The notes below the pieces were generated by a model. It saw only the letters and a list, made by a program, of their open reading frames with translations. It made no database searches and was not told the origin of the DNA. From the NCBI GenBank assembly GCA_039545315.1, contig BCIM01000003.1, positions 1,003,637 to 1,067,636 of the forward strand: a DNA stretch of 64,000 nt. The letters run 5' to 3'. Made by a program: the position numbers and the translations under genes. The DNA comes from Kondoa malvinella (taxonomy: Eukaryota; Basidiomycota; Agaricostilbomycetes; Agaricostilbales; Kondoaceae). This document shows, in pieces, positions 32,533 through 44,500 of this stretch. The stretch's first letter is position 1, and the number at the start of each line of letters is the position of its first letter.

Positions 32533-34831
32533 ATGTCATTTCCGGAAGATGAAGACACGCTTGCAGGTGAAAGCCGTAGGAACTCTACAGACAAGTCGAT
32601 CGAGTCTTTGGACAAGCTTACCTTACGCAAGAGACCCTGGCGAAGGAGGGTCACACCCTTCTCTGCTATTGCGCTTCAACCATACGAAGGGAAAGGAACT
32701 CAAGAAGAACCGTACATCATCTCCTGGCTGCCAGAGGAGTGAGCACCCAGCTCCATGTCTGCATCGCGATCTCATCGGCTTGTCCCCAGTCCTGAGAATC
32801 CGCTCACGTACTCTCAACCTTACAAATGGAAGATCACAGTGCTAGTCGCGATTAGCACTTTATCGGTCGCGCTTGCGTCTTCTGCGTACTCTGGAGAGAT
32901 CAACAGTCTTCGAGAAAGCTTTCCTGGCGCATCGCAAGAGGTCCTCATACTTGGTCTCGCGTTGTTCGTCTTAGGTTTCGCATTAGGACCGCTTCGTACG
33001 CAGTGTGTCCTGTGCTTCAAGAACCTTCTCACAGCTGTTATCAGTGTGGGCACCAGCAGCAGAGATTTGGGGTCGAAGAAACGTCTTTATGCTGTCTTAT
33101 GCCTTCTTTACTCTTTGGAACAGTGTCGGTGCCGCATCGACATCAATAGCTCAAGTGGTCGTATTTCGATTCTTGGCAGGAGCATGGGGATCTGCGCCTT
33201 TAGTCAATAGCGGTGGCACATTGGCTGATATGTTTGTTGCCCTCGTGAAGCTGCAGAAGGGGTATTGACCGACATGTGCAGGTTCCAACCAGAGCAGAGA
33301 GGCTTAGCGATGGCTGTGTGAGTACCGAGCTATTCTTAGGATCTGTTAGCTAATGTCCCGCTATAGATTCGCGTAGGTGATCTTTCTACATGGAGTTTTT
33401 GTGCTCATCCGGCTCTCAGCACGGCGCCCTTCCTCGGTCCAGCCCTAGTATGATAACAATCTCTCTCCTGAGAATACTCGAGACTTATGCGCGGTCCAGG
33501 GACCCATCGTCGGATCCTTCACCGGCCAGTATACCAATTGGCGAGTTGTGCAAGCCGTCTTGGGCAGCTTTTCTGGCGTCATCTTGATTATTGGGAGTAT
33601 ATTTGTGCCCGAAACATATGCTGTGAGCAGTCTGCTTTCCCTTAAAGATGGAGCTGATGAAGTGCTAGCCTCGATTACTTCGAGCACGAGCGAGGCGACT
33701 GGCAAAGTATTCCGGAAAATACTACCGCGCTTCAATGGACGCCAAACAAGAGCTGGTCATCAGCGATCTCATCAAGACTTCTCTCATCCGTCCTTGGGTG
33801 TTGCTCTTCCTCGAACCTATCGTCCTTATCTTAAGCATCTATGTGGCTATCGTCTATGGCATTCTGTACCTATTATTTTCTGCTTGTCCGCAAGTCTATC
33901 AAGTTTCGAGAGGGTGGTCGCAAAGTATAGGCAGTCTGGCTTTCATACCTGTTGCAGTGGGGATATTATGCGTCAGTCTTTACCTCAATTCAAGCGCCTT
34001 CTGCTGATGCCACCTGCTTGCAGGCCGTGTCGTATATCATCTTCATAGCAAATCCCGGATACATCAAGCAAATGAAGAAGCATGGAGGAAGAGCTCCTGC
34101 AGAAGCTAGACTACCTCCTGCCATTGTTGGCTCTGTCGCTCTTGTCGTTGGTCTGGTCTGGTTCGCTGCTTCGTAAGCCTTCTCTCGTAATCCAATGCCG
34201 TGTACTAAAGGACACATAGCTGCGCGCCTGGCACACATTGGGTTGTACCGATATTGAGCGGAGCACCGTTTGGATTCGGCATGTGCCTCGTCTTTGTCAG
34301 TCTCCAAAATTACTTGGTGGATTCATATGTCATGTACGTGCTCTTTGGCTATACTGATCCTGTCTGATGCATTCAGTATAGCTATGCTTCAAGCGTTATG
34401 GCAGCCAATTCGTTGTTGCGATCGCTGTTCGGAGCTGCCTTTCCTTTGTAAGTGTTCGGCGGGAAATGTCCATTCTCCGCTCATGTCGATGCTTTTTCAT
34501 TCTACAGATTCACCACACAGATGTACGAACGGCTTGGAGTATCTTGGGCAAGCGCTATCCCAGCCTTCCTAGCCGTACGTTTGCGCCTTGGGTATCTTTC
34601 GTCGCTGATGTCCAGGTCGGACAGTTCATCTGCCTTCCTGCGCCCTACGTATTCTATCGCATCGGCGCGAGCATACGAATGCGGTGCAAATACTCTAAAG
34701 AAGCTGCCGAAGTGCTGAAGCGCATGCTTGAACAAACTCAGTTTCAATCGGCAGGTCCGGACAAGACTGAAGAAGTACAAGAGAAACAGGGCCAAGAGGG
34801 TCAGCAGAGCCCGAGGAAGCAAGACGTGTAG
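32533..34831 (+). CDS. Major facilitator transporter, DHA1 drug:H+ antiporter type
   Basis: A multi-pass plasma-membrane exporter of the fungal DHA1 group (polyamine/fluconazole-type transporters). The cytosolic N-terminus leads into SWLPEDPENPLTYSQPYKWKI, the typical pre-TM1 motif. TM1 contains VAISTLSVALASSAYSGEI. The A-motif-like loop reads APLSEIWGRRNVFMLSYA. RGLAMAVFATAPFLGPALGP is motif C, the antiporter motif. TM7-8 shows FLEPIVLILSIYVAIVYGIL, and the last segments PLFTTQMYERLGVSWASAIP and APYVFYRIGASIRMRCKYSK match the family's end. Many introns are needed. One exon is only 6 nt (ATTCGC, 33367-33372) and the next is 28 nt; together they restore motif C. The substrate cannot be told. 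Confidence 0.85.
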
Positions 34832-35154
34832 CACTTAGATTCTGTAGACAGCTGTACAAATAGACAACATGCATGACTCGGGAACGGTATGCCAGCTCGA
34901 CCATGCGAGAGTCCATGCTTGGCCTTCCTTATCTACCAATGTACGCTTCTGCCTCTCTGTAACTTTCTGCCTCGCCATAGCGGCCCGTGTCCTTATCTCG
35001 AAAAGCACTGCCCAAGGACAAGGAAGTTTCTACTTGGAGAAACAGTAGAATCCTTATCTCTCTTGCTATCAAGAGCTGTGCACTGCGCGAAAAGTCTAGA
35101 AGCGTTTTCATCTGCCGAGAGAGCGTGTACTTGCCCTTACAACCTGCTCGCAAT
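34832..35154. other. Intergenic region, no gene recognised
   Basis: About 320 bp between the MFS stop and the ATG of the serine dehydratase on the same strand. The frame of the downstream gene extends upward without an ATG, so I treat this as 3' and 5' flanks only. Confidence 0.5.
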
Positions 35155-37812
35155 ATGTTCCGACAGATCAGGCCCATTGGTCGTGCTATCGCTCAAAGGA
35201 AAAGACCGGCGCGCCTATCAGCATTCTCTAATCAAGCAGCTCGTAGATCAGAAGTACTGGATGTCTCTAGCAAATCAGGACGTGATCTAGCAGCTCCTTC
35301 GACGCTACCTAAAGCCCAGCATGCTGTCATCTCGACTTTCGACCTTTTCAGTATCGGCATAGGTCCTTCGTCTTCGCACACCGTTGGGCCGCTGAGAGCC
35401 GCAAACATATTTGTGGAGAGCTTGCGAGATGCAGGAGTGCTGCACCTATGCACAACACTCAAGGTCGCATTGTATGGGGTCAGTCATCGGACTGTGTTTC
35501 CAGGGCTTCTCTTAACAGATTACAGAGTTTGGCTGCGACTGGCAAAGGTCATCTGTCGCCCAGTGCTTTAATGAGTATGTTGTCACCTTATCATATTCCC
35601 ACCGTCTAATGATGACGCAGTGGGCTTCGAGAGCGAAGATTGCGAGACTGTCGACACAGAGTGAGCAGCCTGATCAATGACAGATATTTCTTTAACAAGC
35701 GTACAGCACAATCGGGCCCAGATACGATGCAATTGTCAAGACACAGAAGCTACGGCTCGGAGGAACGCACGAGATCGACTTCTCAATGCAGAAAGACTTT
35801 ACCTTCTACTTTGACAGAACGCTTGAGCAACATCCCAACGGTAGGTTCTTGGCTCAAGGAGAATTTTGCTGAGATCTTTCCTAGGTATGATCTTCAGCGT
35901 CTATGACAGGGACGGCGAGCTGTTAGCCAACAATACGTATTTGTAAGTCTGCAGCTTCTGGAGTGGTGTTAGCTCTCGTCGCTGATCCTCGCTCGCGACT
36001 GCCTTAGTTCTATTGGCGGCGGATTCGTGGTCAATGAGAACACGGACTTTCAAGGCTCTAATGTGTACTACAAAGAGATCAAGGCAAAAGAAGCTGGTAG
36101 CGCGAGAAAAGATCCCGCTCATATACAAGACAATTCTTCTTCGCCTTCCGAACTTCTCCAGCTTGGTAATGTCTCAAATGGTAGTGCATCTCAATCTACA
36201 ACGAGCCAGCGTGACCCGCCCTTCCTGTTCGATTCCGGAGACTCGCTGCTCGAACTCACTAGAAAGCATAATGCAAGTCTTTTTTTTTTCTATTTGCCGA
36301 ACTATGCTAATTCACAAACAGATGACTATCGCTCAAATGTAGGCTCTCTACTCTCTGTCACAGAGCTAGCTTATCGGGTCTCCAGAATGTACGAGAATGA
36401 GCGGCATTATCTTTCTGCAAGCGAAATTCGGTCCAAGCGTAGGTTGGTCTTCCGACTTCTGAAGCGTATTGACAGTCAGAACAGTCCTCCATCTCTACTC
36501 AATCATGGACGACGCGATTCACAAGGGCGTGACAAGTAATGAAGAGTATCTTCCCGGCGGTTTGCGCGTAAAACGCCGAGCGAAAGGTCTCTATCAACGG
36601 TATGCGCTGTGTGACATACTACGTAGCAACGGCTGATCTTAGTGTTACGCAGGCTGACTCGTGGTTTCTACGGAGGAGCAGAATCGAGAAAATTTTTGCC
36701 TGCAGCAGTAGATGATCTTCAGGTCCAGCTCGGCACCAGCCAACACGAAGCTTTGACGACCGCTACCTCTCTGCCTGGTATCGTGGGTCGGACTGATCAT
36801 CCTATACGCCCTTTGGCAGCCCGACGCACAACTTTTCCAGCTCTTGATCTGCTCTCATGCTATGCAATTGCTGTGAACGAAGTTAACGCTTCAGGCGGTC
36901 GCATTGTCACATCGCCAACGAATGGCGCTTCAGATTAGTCGTCATTTTCACAGTGTAGCTGTCAACTAAATCCAAAACAGGTGTCATACCGAGCGTCCTA
37001 AAGTATGTGATCGAATTCATCAGGTCAGTATCAGCAATTCTGTTCGACTACTAGCTGATACTCTTCCTGCCAACAGCGAAGATCAAGAGCGGGACATACA
37101 AACATTCTTGCTGTCTAGTGCGGCAATTGGTATGCTTTTCAAAAGGGGAGCCACAATATCGGCAGCAGAAGGGTGCGCTACCTGCAAGCGTGTCTTGATA
37201 TACTGCTGAGAGACTACTAGAGGATGTATGGCAGAAGGTACGGTCTCATTATAGAAGCAGTGCACCAATTGCTCATCATCTGCAGTGGGAGTTGCATGCT
37301 CCATGGCAGCTGGCGGATTTGCAGCATGTCTTGGCGCCTCACCTGCTGTCATCGAGAACGCTGCTGAGATTGGTATCGAGCACAACCTAGGTATGCATGA
37401 ACCTAGGCTAGCTTTGGCTCAATGTGACATTTTTCATTGGCAGGCCTGACGTGTGACCCGCAGCTCGGTCTAGTGCAAGTACCTTGTATAGAGCGTAATG
37501 CTTTAGGTGCAGTCAAAGCAATCACCGCTGCTCGTAAGCATTTCGTTGTCCCTTGCTGCTCAATTCCTAATCCGCTTTGATAGAGCTCGCAATCGCGAGC
37601 GGAGACTATGAAGCTCGTGTGACGCTCGATCACGCAATAGCTGCTATGCGACAAACGTAAGTCAGCTTCTACAGGGTCACTAGTAGCTGCCAGGGTGACT
37701 CACTGTCTCTCTCTCTAGAGCGGAAGATATGAAGTCTGACTATAAAGAGACGAGTCGGGCCGGCTTAGCTACAGCTGGCGTGCGTATCAGCTCGGCGGTA
37801 CCAGAATGCTGA
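35155..37812 (+). CDS. Iron-sulfur L-serine dehydratase (L-serine ammonia-lyase), probably mitochondrial
   Basis: Converts L-serine to pyruvate and ammonia using a 4Fe-4S cluster, not PLP. The beta-type domain contains [20 protein letters not shown], the SSSHTVGP hallmark, and [11 protein letters not shown]. The alpha-type domain has [61 protein letters not shown] and [12 protein letters not shown]; the three cluster cysteines (GC, TCDP, VPC) are all present after splicing. The N-terminus [20 protein letters not shown] is acid-free and arginine-rich, a likely mitochondrial presequence. A serine-rich insert of about 50 residues (KDPAH...[13 protein letters not shown]) sits between the two halves. 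About ten introns; an AEGG variant replaces the usual AEVG before the first cysteine. Stop TGA at 37810-37812, only 49 bp before the next gene. Confidence 0.88.
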
Positions 37813-37861
37813 GACGGCAGTATGGATAAGGTCGAAGGGTTGTTGATAAACGGTAACACGA

Positions 37862-39988
37862 ATGCTAGCTCGGAATCTGCCGTTGGAGCTCCGCTGTATC
37901 AGCAGGACATACTATCTTCGAAGCTACAGTTCCTCTGCAACTCAACATGCTGCGACAGAAAACAACATCGTGATACCAAACTTGGGCAAGCGAGGACTGC
38001 AATACACGCTCGCCGACCTCAAGGCCTTTTATGATACCCATTATCCAGCTCAAGAGCAATGGCGCAGACGGCTGCAATGGGCTATAGATGACTTGAATGT
38101 CAAACGAAAGCCAAAAGTGACGAGCGAGTTTCATGCACAATACAGTTTTGCAGCAAGGTCTCACGTTCTGGCCTAGTCCTCGGCGACGATCTCAGCGGCT
38201 CTTCCGTCTTAGTGTCTGCCCTGCTGGACGACGCCTTCTCAAGCGACGCTGGCAAGACCAAAATACTGCACAACAGGCTGCAAAGGGATTCTTTCTCGCC
38301 GCTGAATATACAGTACGTACGCAGTGAGCATATAGAAGTCTGTTCAGTATAGAGCATGGTCAGATATGGATCAACAACGCGGTTGCACGAAGATTCGCTA
38401 TCCATCAGTGCTCCTTGGCTAGCGAAAGGCGCTTTCGACCTGCAAGAGCTCCAAATAGAAAGGCGGCCAGACTCTGCAGAACGCTTAATATCAATTTCCG
38501 AAGCTCTCTTGGATGCTTGCTATACCAGCGACCTCTTGATAGTGGTCATCTCAGATGTGCAATCGCTCAACAAGTACCACTACTTTCTTTCGCAACTAGG
38601 GCAGAAGCGCGACATATGTTTCATCGTAAACACCGTCAGTCACGACGCGAATGCGGCTCTAGCACATCTGCAGACGCAGTTAGAAGAAACTTGGCCTCAA
38701 CGAACCACTACTTTGCCGATTCGCCCTCTGATACCTTTCTCGAGCCGGAAAGCGAAACAAGCGCTTGCGATACTTGGATCAGCAGAGGCCTCATCAAGCG
38801 CAATCAGTCAATTTTCTGCAAAATTTACTGCTTCTGGCGTACCGGAAATTTCCGACGCGATCCTCGAGATGGTCGACACCTTGCGACGGGGTGGTGACAG
38901 GGTCTACCAAACAGAAACATCACTGTTCCTAGCACTTCGAGCTGCAGAAGAAGCGCTCTCATCTACCGACTTTGCTGAGCAAGAAGTGCATACCATTCAG
39001 CAGAAACTCCAGCATGCTCAACACCAGCTGACGGACCAGCTCAAAGCAGCAGAAGATATTCTCGGCTTTTCGGCGAATGGCTCTTTGGCTCTGCCGAAAC
39101 CTTTGGAAATTGAAGGAAAGGAAATCATTCAAGCTGCGATGGAAAGACGGCTGCCGTGGTGGAGGTTGCCGCTGGGCGGTGCAGATGATGTAGCTGCAGA
39201 AGTTTCGCAGGCAACTGGCTCATTTTATCGGTCAGCTGAAGCGAAGGTGAGCAATAGACTCGGTGCCCTTCCAGTCTGCTAACTAGTCATCACAGCTCGC
39301 TTTCGAAAGCGGTAGACTGCTTGGAGTCAAGGCAGAAACAGATGAAACAGTGTCAAGGCTACTGCAAGACAATCTTGTAAATCAATCTCGCTACCGAACA
39401 TCGATCATGGATAACGAAATTGCGCAACTTGCGGAACGATCCGCTCAATTGCAACCTACATCTCTCATCAAGCCGATCATAGAACGCCGGGCACTGCTAG
39501 CAGCAGCTGGCGGACCTGTTGAATACCTTCAAGCAAAAGCACAAAACCTCGTTCTTCAATTCTTAGGCGTCGCCATCAGCTCGTCTGCGCTAGCATATGC
39601 CTCATACATGACTCAGACGACAATAGCAGCCACTTCTATCGCGCTCGGTACATTAGGGTCATTACTCGGTGCTTGGCAGTTGCAGAGAGGATGGGAGAAG
39701 GCGAAACGGCGGTTCTTTCAGAACTATGATCGAGTCGAAAAGGGTCTAGCCTATGACTTACAGGTATATTTAGATGAACAAGAGCTGTCAGAGTGCTGAG
39801 TATTCTTTCAGAACACTGCTGCTTCAGTTTTGAGAGATCAGGTCTTCTTCAAATCAACAGCAACGATACAAAAGCTGCTTGAAAGGGTCGATATGAGGAA
39901 AGAAGCGGTGTCGCTGGTCAAGCGAGATATAGAAGAGCTGCATGGACGGACCGTCAAGTTGTATGAAAGCAAGTCTAGTGAAATGTGA
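37862..39988 (+). CDS. Mmc1-like, dynamin-related mitochondrial inner-membrane protein
   Basis: The start MLARNLPLELRCISRTYYLR is a mitochondrial presequence. A domain resembling a GTPase fold but without P-loop follows (LVLGDDLSGSSVLVSALLDD; SDLLIVVISDVQSLNKYHYF). A long helical stalk (residues about 280-420) leads to RRALLAAAGGPVEYLQAKAQ, a hydrophobic segment (AISSSALAYASYMTQTTIAA plus ATSIALGTLGSLLGAW) and a coiled-coil end. This order and the AAGGPVEYLQAKAQ block fit the fungal Mmc1 family, a pseudoenzyme of the dynamin group at the inner membrane. The assignment is from memory of the family and is less certain than most. Introns include a 36-nt one (38322-38357 region); the junction between KRKPK and the GDD domain, near 38100-38150, is not resolved. 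Confidence 0.65.
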
Positions 39989-40136
39989 ATAGGGAACAGC
40001 CTACAAGGCATTTGTCCACTAAACGGTTTGAAGCGGCTGGTCACGACCGAGCAAGAGACTCAACAAACTCATACATTCATACAACTAGTTACAAGTTTAG
40101 TCATCGCAGCGTCCGTTTCGTTACATACAGCAAATT

Positions 40137-40939
40137 CTAAGCATAGAAAGTCGATTGCGTCCTAGGATGTTGTGGTGATGCAGAATAGGCCGGAACGAGT
40201 CCAGCAGGGATCTGAGTCGGTGGCAGGGTTTGTGATGGACGAGAGAAGTGGGAAGGGATCCAGCGAGCTTCTTTCGACTCGTCGACTTCAGCTGATGTAG
40301 TGCGAGGCAGAGTTTGAAATTTATGACTGTTTGGATGCGGGTGGGAACCATTCTTCTTGTAAAAGCGGTGGACTTTGATCGAAATGTATGCGAGTATCAA
40401 AGCGAGACCTCTGTCGTGGGCTCGGTTTGGGGCTTTCGATGCACAAGTAAGACTCACGCGAGACCGATGGACAGCAGAATAAGGAGCACCGCGATTGCAC
40501 ATGCCGCTGCGTTGCCACAACCCTTCTGTGCGCCCATACATGCAATCACTATTCAAGCAAGGCATCAGCGAGGTTACCGCAACAACTTCACACATACCGG
40601 TAGCAGCGACCCAAAATACAAATTCGACGATGCTCAGGACCTTGAAAGCGCGAAGGCTGGAAAATCGATGTAGCTTGGCAACATGAGTAGTACAAAGCTC
40701 GTATGCTAGGATGACTATTGATTTGACCGACTACAATATTGAGGCTGTTAGCTCCCAATTGGAGCTAGTAGAAAACAGCTTACCACGATGATGAGATATG
40801 TGTCCAGCCTTGACTTTGGACCTCCAAGGATGGCTATGCGTGCAATAGCGAGGATGAAGACTGCTGGGAACAGGATGGCTTGAGCGATGTGCCCCCAGTG
40901 CACAATCTTGGATTCGGTTTCAACAGTTGGCAAATACAT
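40137..40939 (-). CDS. Small tetraspan (MARVEL-like) membrane protein
   Basis: Four exons encode a protein with about four membrane segments: IAQAILFPAVFILAIARIAI, LIIVSVKSIVILAYEL, VLSIVEFVFWVAATVIACM and ACAIAVLLILLSIGLA. The conserved-looking part CMGAQKGCGNAAACA lies between segments 3 and 4 and resembles the loop of fungal MARVEL-domain proteins. The C-terminal tail is cytosolic, Ser/Pro/His-rich (PHPNSHKFQTLPRTTS; TQIPAGLVPAYSAS). The ATG at 40939 (MYLPTVETES) is the first real methionine codon in frame. Function unknown; related proteins organise plasma-membrane domains. It is convergent with the Mmc1-like gene. Confidence 0.7.
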
Positions 40940-41587
40940 AGTGGAAGAGCGGTTGAGGTTTATCAAGGAAGGCAGTCATTTTATAGGCAGTCTTGCGCAG
41001 CCTCCAAGGAGCTCGCTGCGATAGCAGTCTGTTCACCGGGGGATGAAAGTAGCGAGCTGTTCCCAATTAGCCGGAGTGAAGCCTCGCTCAGAGACTGTAC
41101 GAGTCGCGAGGGTAGAGCGAGATTAGAAAGATCTCGAAAGCGTGCGGAGCTGTCGCGTAGCAAGAAAAGGCAATATGAAGGCGGTTTCGCATACCCCCGA
41201 TATGTATGAAAATCAGCGATAATGCCAGTGGAAGGGCATGCAGGAGCTCGTAAGGTAGTATACGGTACTTCTAGACAGCTGTCCAGATGGCAGCTGGGCG
41301 GCGAGTCACTTCAAGCTGCCTTGGTATTCCTACGACAGCGAATGCAGTGGACGACCTCGCTTGCACATTGTGCGCTGCCGTCCGCACTGCAGTACTGTAC
41401 AGAGCACAAACAGACATAGCGGTGTAACGGTCCTGTCGCATGGAGAGACAACAAGAAGCTCCCGGATTTGTCGTCGAGGATGCCTTCCATTCTTTGCGAC
41501 GCTGTGCGAGTACGTATCTCGAGCTGTGCTGACTTTCTATGCTCTCAAGTCACTTTCATCTTTGCTTCTACCTCTCGCGTCTATCCC
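40940..41587. other. Intergenic region, divergent promoters
   Basis: About 650 bp between the tetraspan start (minus) and the ABC transporter start (plus). An ATG at 41480 opens a short frame (MPSILCDAVR) that splices out of frame with the transporter; it might be an upstream frame. No other gene is apparent. Confidence 0.45.
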
Positions 41588-44500
41588 ATGTCGGTGTGTT
41601 ATGATGACTGGGCTTTCTCCAGCGAGGCTTTTCCTGGCTCGGCCTGTCGTCTGTTGGACTTCAATCTAGCATTTTCGAGTCTCGTGTTGGCTATTATCCC
41701 TTGCACTGTCTTCATCCTGCTCTCAGCCTTCAGACTCCGAGCATTGTGGAAGAAACAGGCAAAGATTGAAAGCCAATCGTTTGGAGGCCGATGTCTTTAC
41801 TATGGCAAAGTAGCTCTTGCAGCAATCAACACTATTGGCTGCATTCTTGCTATAATTGGCGGTTCTTGTTCGAAAGAGTTTGCAGGCACAGGAATCGCAG
41901 CCTTGGTGCTTGCCATCCCGACGGCTGTAAGTCTCGCAACTTCAATAAGAAGTCCTCTGAAGTATACTAGATGACTGTACTCGCGGTCGCGGCTCTTGAA
42001 CACAAAAGAAGCCTGGCATCGTCGCAAATACTGTCTTTCTTCCTCATTTTAACCGGTATTTTCGACGCAGCTCGGATAAGAAGCTTCATCCTGGTCGGAT
42101 TCCAAGAGCAGCCTCTGCTAATCGCTGGTCTTGCCGTTACACTGTTGGCAAGACTAGGCCTCCTTGTTCTGGAGAACGTTCGCAAGAATTTCTGCCTTCG
42201 GGAGAATCTCAGACAGGATGTGCGTTCATCATTCTGCCAGACAAGTAGTCTGATCCTAAACAAACTAGCAGATCTTCGCACCTCACACACTGGCGCCTCC
42301 AATCTCCCGGTGGCTGCTTCTATGGTTTTGGCCGCTGCTCGTAAAAGGAAGCAGAAATCAACTGCGCATGCAAGATCTTGGTGAAGTCGAGCATGACTCA
42401 GCTCATTACTATGCTCGCTTCGAGAAAGCTTGGACTGTGCACAAGACCGATAAACATCCCTTGACCCGATCATTGCGATCAGCCTTTATGAAGGAAACCC
42501 TCACACCTGTCGTCCCGACGCTCTGCTGGGCTGCGCTCCTAGTCTTGTCACCAATGAGTCTATCCACTATCCTCGGCTTCCTCAAGTTCGTCTTTTTCGT
42601 CACTCGATTGTACATTTACTTACTGGATCGTGGTAGCTCGTGGAGAACAGACTCGCCACAGCCTGTGATCTATGGTTGGGCGATGGTCGTCGCCTACGGA
42701 CTGGTGTACCTTATAGTCCCTATCGTCCTTAGTCAAGCGACCATAGCATCATACAGAATGGTTGCGGTCATTAGGCAAGCGTTGACCGAGGCTGTCTATC
42801 GGAAAGCAGTAAGTACAGCAGCTCTAGTAAGAACTTGTCTGATTTAACACATTCTAGATGGCTATTCATTTGGAAGGTACTTAGCAGTTTTTTTTCCCGT
42901 TAGGGTCGCTTGCTGTCTCATACTATCGTGGTTACTTCAGTGTCCTACGATGTCGGTGTCGGAGCTCTATCGTCACATGTCTCAGTAGATATGGATCGTC
43001 TGTCAGCAGCCGCGTTTATGCCTTACCAAGCTTTCGCCCTGATCGTCGTGTTCGCGCTCGGCATGGTTTTCCTTCAAAGCGAAGTCGGTCTATCCTTTCT
43101 GGCGGCTCTCTTCTGTATTCTTTTAGCCATGTGCGTCACAGTCTCAAGACGGCTGCTTGTCGGCTCACAGTGACTTGACAGCGCGTTGGTCCCGATCATG
43201 TCTGTCCGCTTTCTGGCGGACCAAACGTTAGTAGCAGCCGGATCATCTGCCAACGATGCTTGCTCAAGTATTCAGCTGTCTGCAGCATGTGGTCACGAGC
43301 GACAGACAACCGTGCGCAATCAATCCCTTGATGAGCCATGTCTGCCGATCTGACCGAATGTTCAGGTGTGCGCTATCTGTCTTCGGTCTTGGAATGCATG
43401 AAAGCCATCAAAGCGGCTGCGTATGAGAATGCTGTATACCAGAAATACACCCACTTGCGCGAGGCGGAACTGCGAGAGCAAAAGAAGTTCCGCTCGCGTT
43501 TTGCAATCAATTCCTGGACAGTCCTCACTCTGACAGGCGAGTCCTTGGGCCAATGCGATGCTTTTACTGAATGAAATTTCAAAATACAGCCTATTCACGT
43601 GTTGTCTGTCTTGCAACCCTTGCTGTCGTATGCAAGGCTTCCGACCGACGAACTTTCAATACTAAACCAGCTTTTGTTCTTCTGGCTGTCTTGGAGTCTT
43701 TCTATGCCGTTTTTCAAAATCTCGCTCAAGGGGTAAGTCGGCTTGGACCTTTGTCTCGAATTACACTGAACCTTGGTAGCTTTCCGATCTTCTCAGTGCG
43801 TATCAAAACTCGGAGTTATTTTGTAGCTCACTTTCGCGCATAGGCGCATGGTCATCGCTGAGGCGCATTGAAGGTTTCTTGCTCAAGGAAGAAAAGCACC
43901 TTTGGTCAAATGCTACTTTCAGTGCATCCGAAGAGACCATAGTTGAAGCTTTTACAATAACAGAGAAGACGTCTGAAGCGCCTTCAATTGCTGTGAGCAA
44001 TGTGTCGATCGGAAGGGCCAGCAAAGATCGCGAAGCGATTTATGTCCAAGACCTAAACTTCTACTGCCCGCCTGGCTCTTTGACGATGGTCTTGGGCAAA
44101 GTTGCTAGCGGAAAGACGGCCACACTTCTGGGCTTGCTGCAAGAATACGATCTGCGACGTGGCAGCGTTGATGTATCGCCCAAACAGGTTACGATCGCGT
44201 ACGCTCCCCAAGATGCTTATCTGCAGGGGAATCTCTCTATTCGAGAGAACGTTCTCTTTGGGTCTCTGTTCCACGCGGATCGATACCATCAAACGATGCA
44301 GGCATGCGCTTTAGATCAAGACCTAACAATGATGTCAGAAAGCGACTCGACACTTGCTTCTGGGCTCAGTGGCGGTCAGAGAGCGAGAGTGGCACTCGCT
44401 CGCTGTGTATACGCTGACACCACTCTCCTGTTTCTTGACGACGTCCTGAACGCTCTCGACAATAAGACCGAAGATCTTGTTTGGCATAGACTCTTCGGTT

